Below are positions 63,834 to 64,000 of a DNA stretch of 64,000 nt, in pieces. The stretch's first letter is position 1. Each line of letters begins with the position of its first letter. A program made the position numbers and the translations under genes. This DNA is from Apostichopus japonicus (lineage: Eukaryota > Echinodermata > Holothuroidea > Aspidochirotida > Stichopodidae): contig NC_092566.1 in NCBI RefSeq assembly GCF_037975245.1, positions 7,110,001-7,174,000 on the forward strand, given 5' to 3'. The notes beneath the pieces are model-generated. The model did no database searches and was not told where the DNA came from. It saw nothing but the letters and a program-made list of their open reading frames with translations.

Positions 63834-64000
63834 ACTATACTGATCAAGCTGACGCCTAGTAATGTTAGCCCCAACTTGATTCATTACAATCAATAATAAG
63901 TTGGGAGTCTTTACCTAGGTTCTGCTAACGTCCCTTTCCAATCACAGGAACTGCTAGTGTTGTCAACACAGTAATTCCATAGGCCCAGGCTTCCAAAATC
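63834..64000. other. Window end, no feature seen
   Basis: Short unremarkable stretch. Confidence 0.4.

Overview
This window looks like nuclear DNA from an invertebrate animal, most likely an ambulacrarian (echinoderm or hemichordate). It is AT-rich and gene-poor, full of (TA)n arrays, poly-G/poly-C tracts, tandem repeats and decayed transposons, and its one clear gene has a 13.3-kb intron with GT/AG borders. The gene encodes a luqin/RYamide-type neuropeptide receptor. From family knowledge that lineage is present in ambulacrarians and protostomes and absent from vertebrates. The species call is inference; no bacterial operon, origin or CRISPR is seen.

Layout. 1-5.3 kb: AT-rich intergenic DNA with one complete non-autonomous hAT element (507-926). 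6.46-7.95 kb: a 130-bp satellite with an A-A-B higher-order pattern, followed to about 9.3 kb by decayed relatives built around AGACT...AGTCT inverted pairs. 11.7-12.6 kb: a 10-bp minisatellite and degenerate tandem repeats. 15.47-17.04 kb: a 5'-truncated LINE with one frameshift. 18.0-18.4 kb: a second hAT element. 18.4-32 kb: microsatellites, a 54-bp minisatellite, a 209-bp duplication, and no confident gene.

32.6-47.1 kb holds the receptor: exon 1 (TM1-TM5) and exon 2 (TM6, TM7 and tail), 378 aa in all, joined in phase 0. Its intron carries a remarkable element: two tandem copies of a SINE-like unit whose head is the 5' end of U2 snRNA, apparently inserted as one dimer because an 8-bp direct repeat flanks the pair. 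The intron also holds two tRNA-derived SINEs, a third hAT element with a perfect target-site duplication, a 100-bp minisatellite and a hammerhead-like remnant.

47-64 kb: a tandemly duplicated ~0.56-kb segment that keeps a CRE plus TATA arrangement on the minus strand in both copies, a solo Gypsy-type LTR, LINE fragments, and two candidate exons of an unrecognised minus-strand gene (61915-62070 and 59015-59133).

Only the receptor is a confident protein-coding gene. Nearly all other open frames are short, fall in repeats, or lack splice and codon support.
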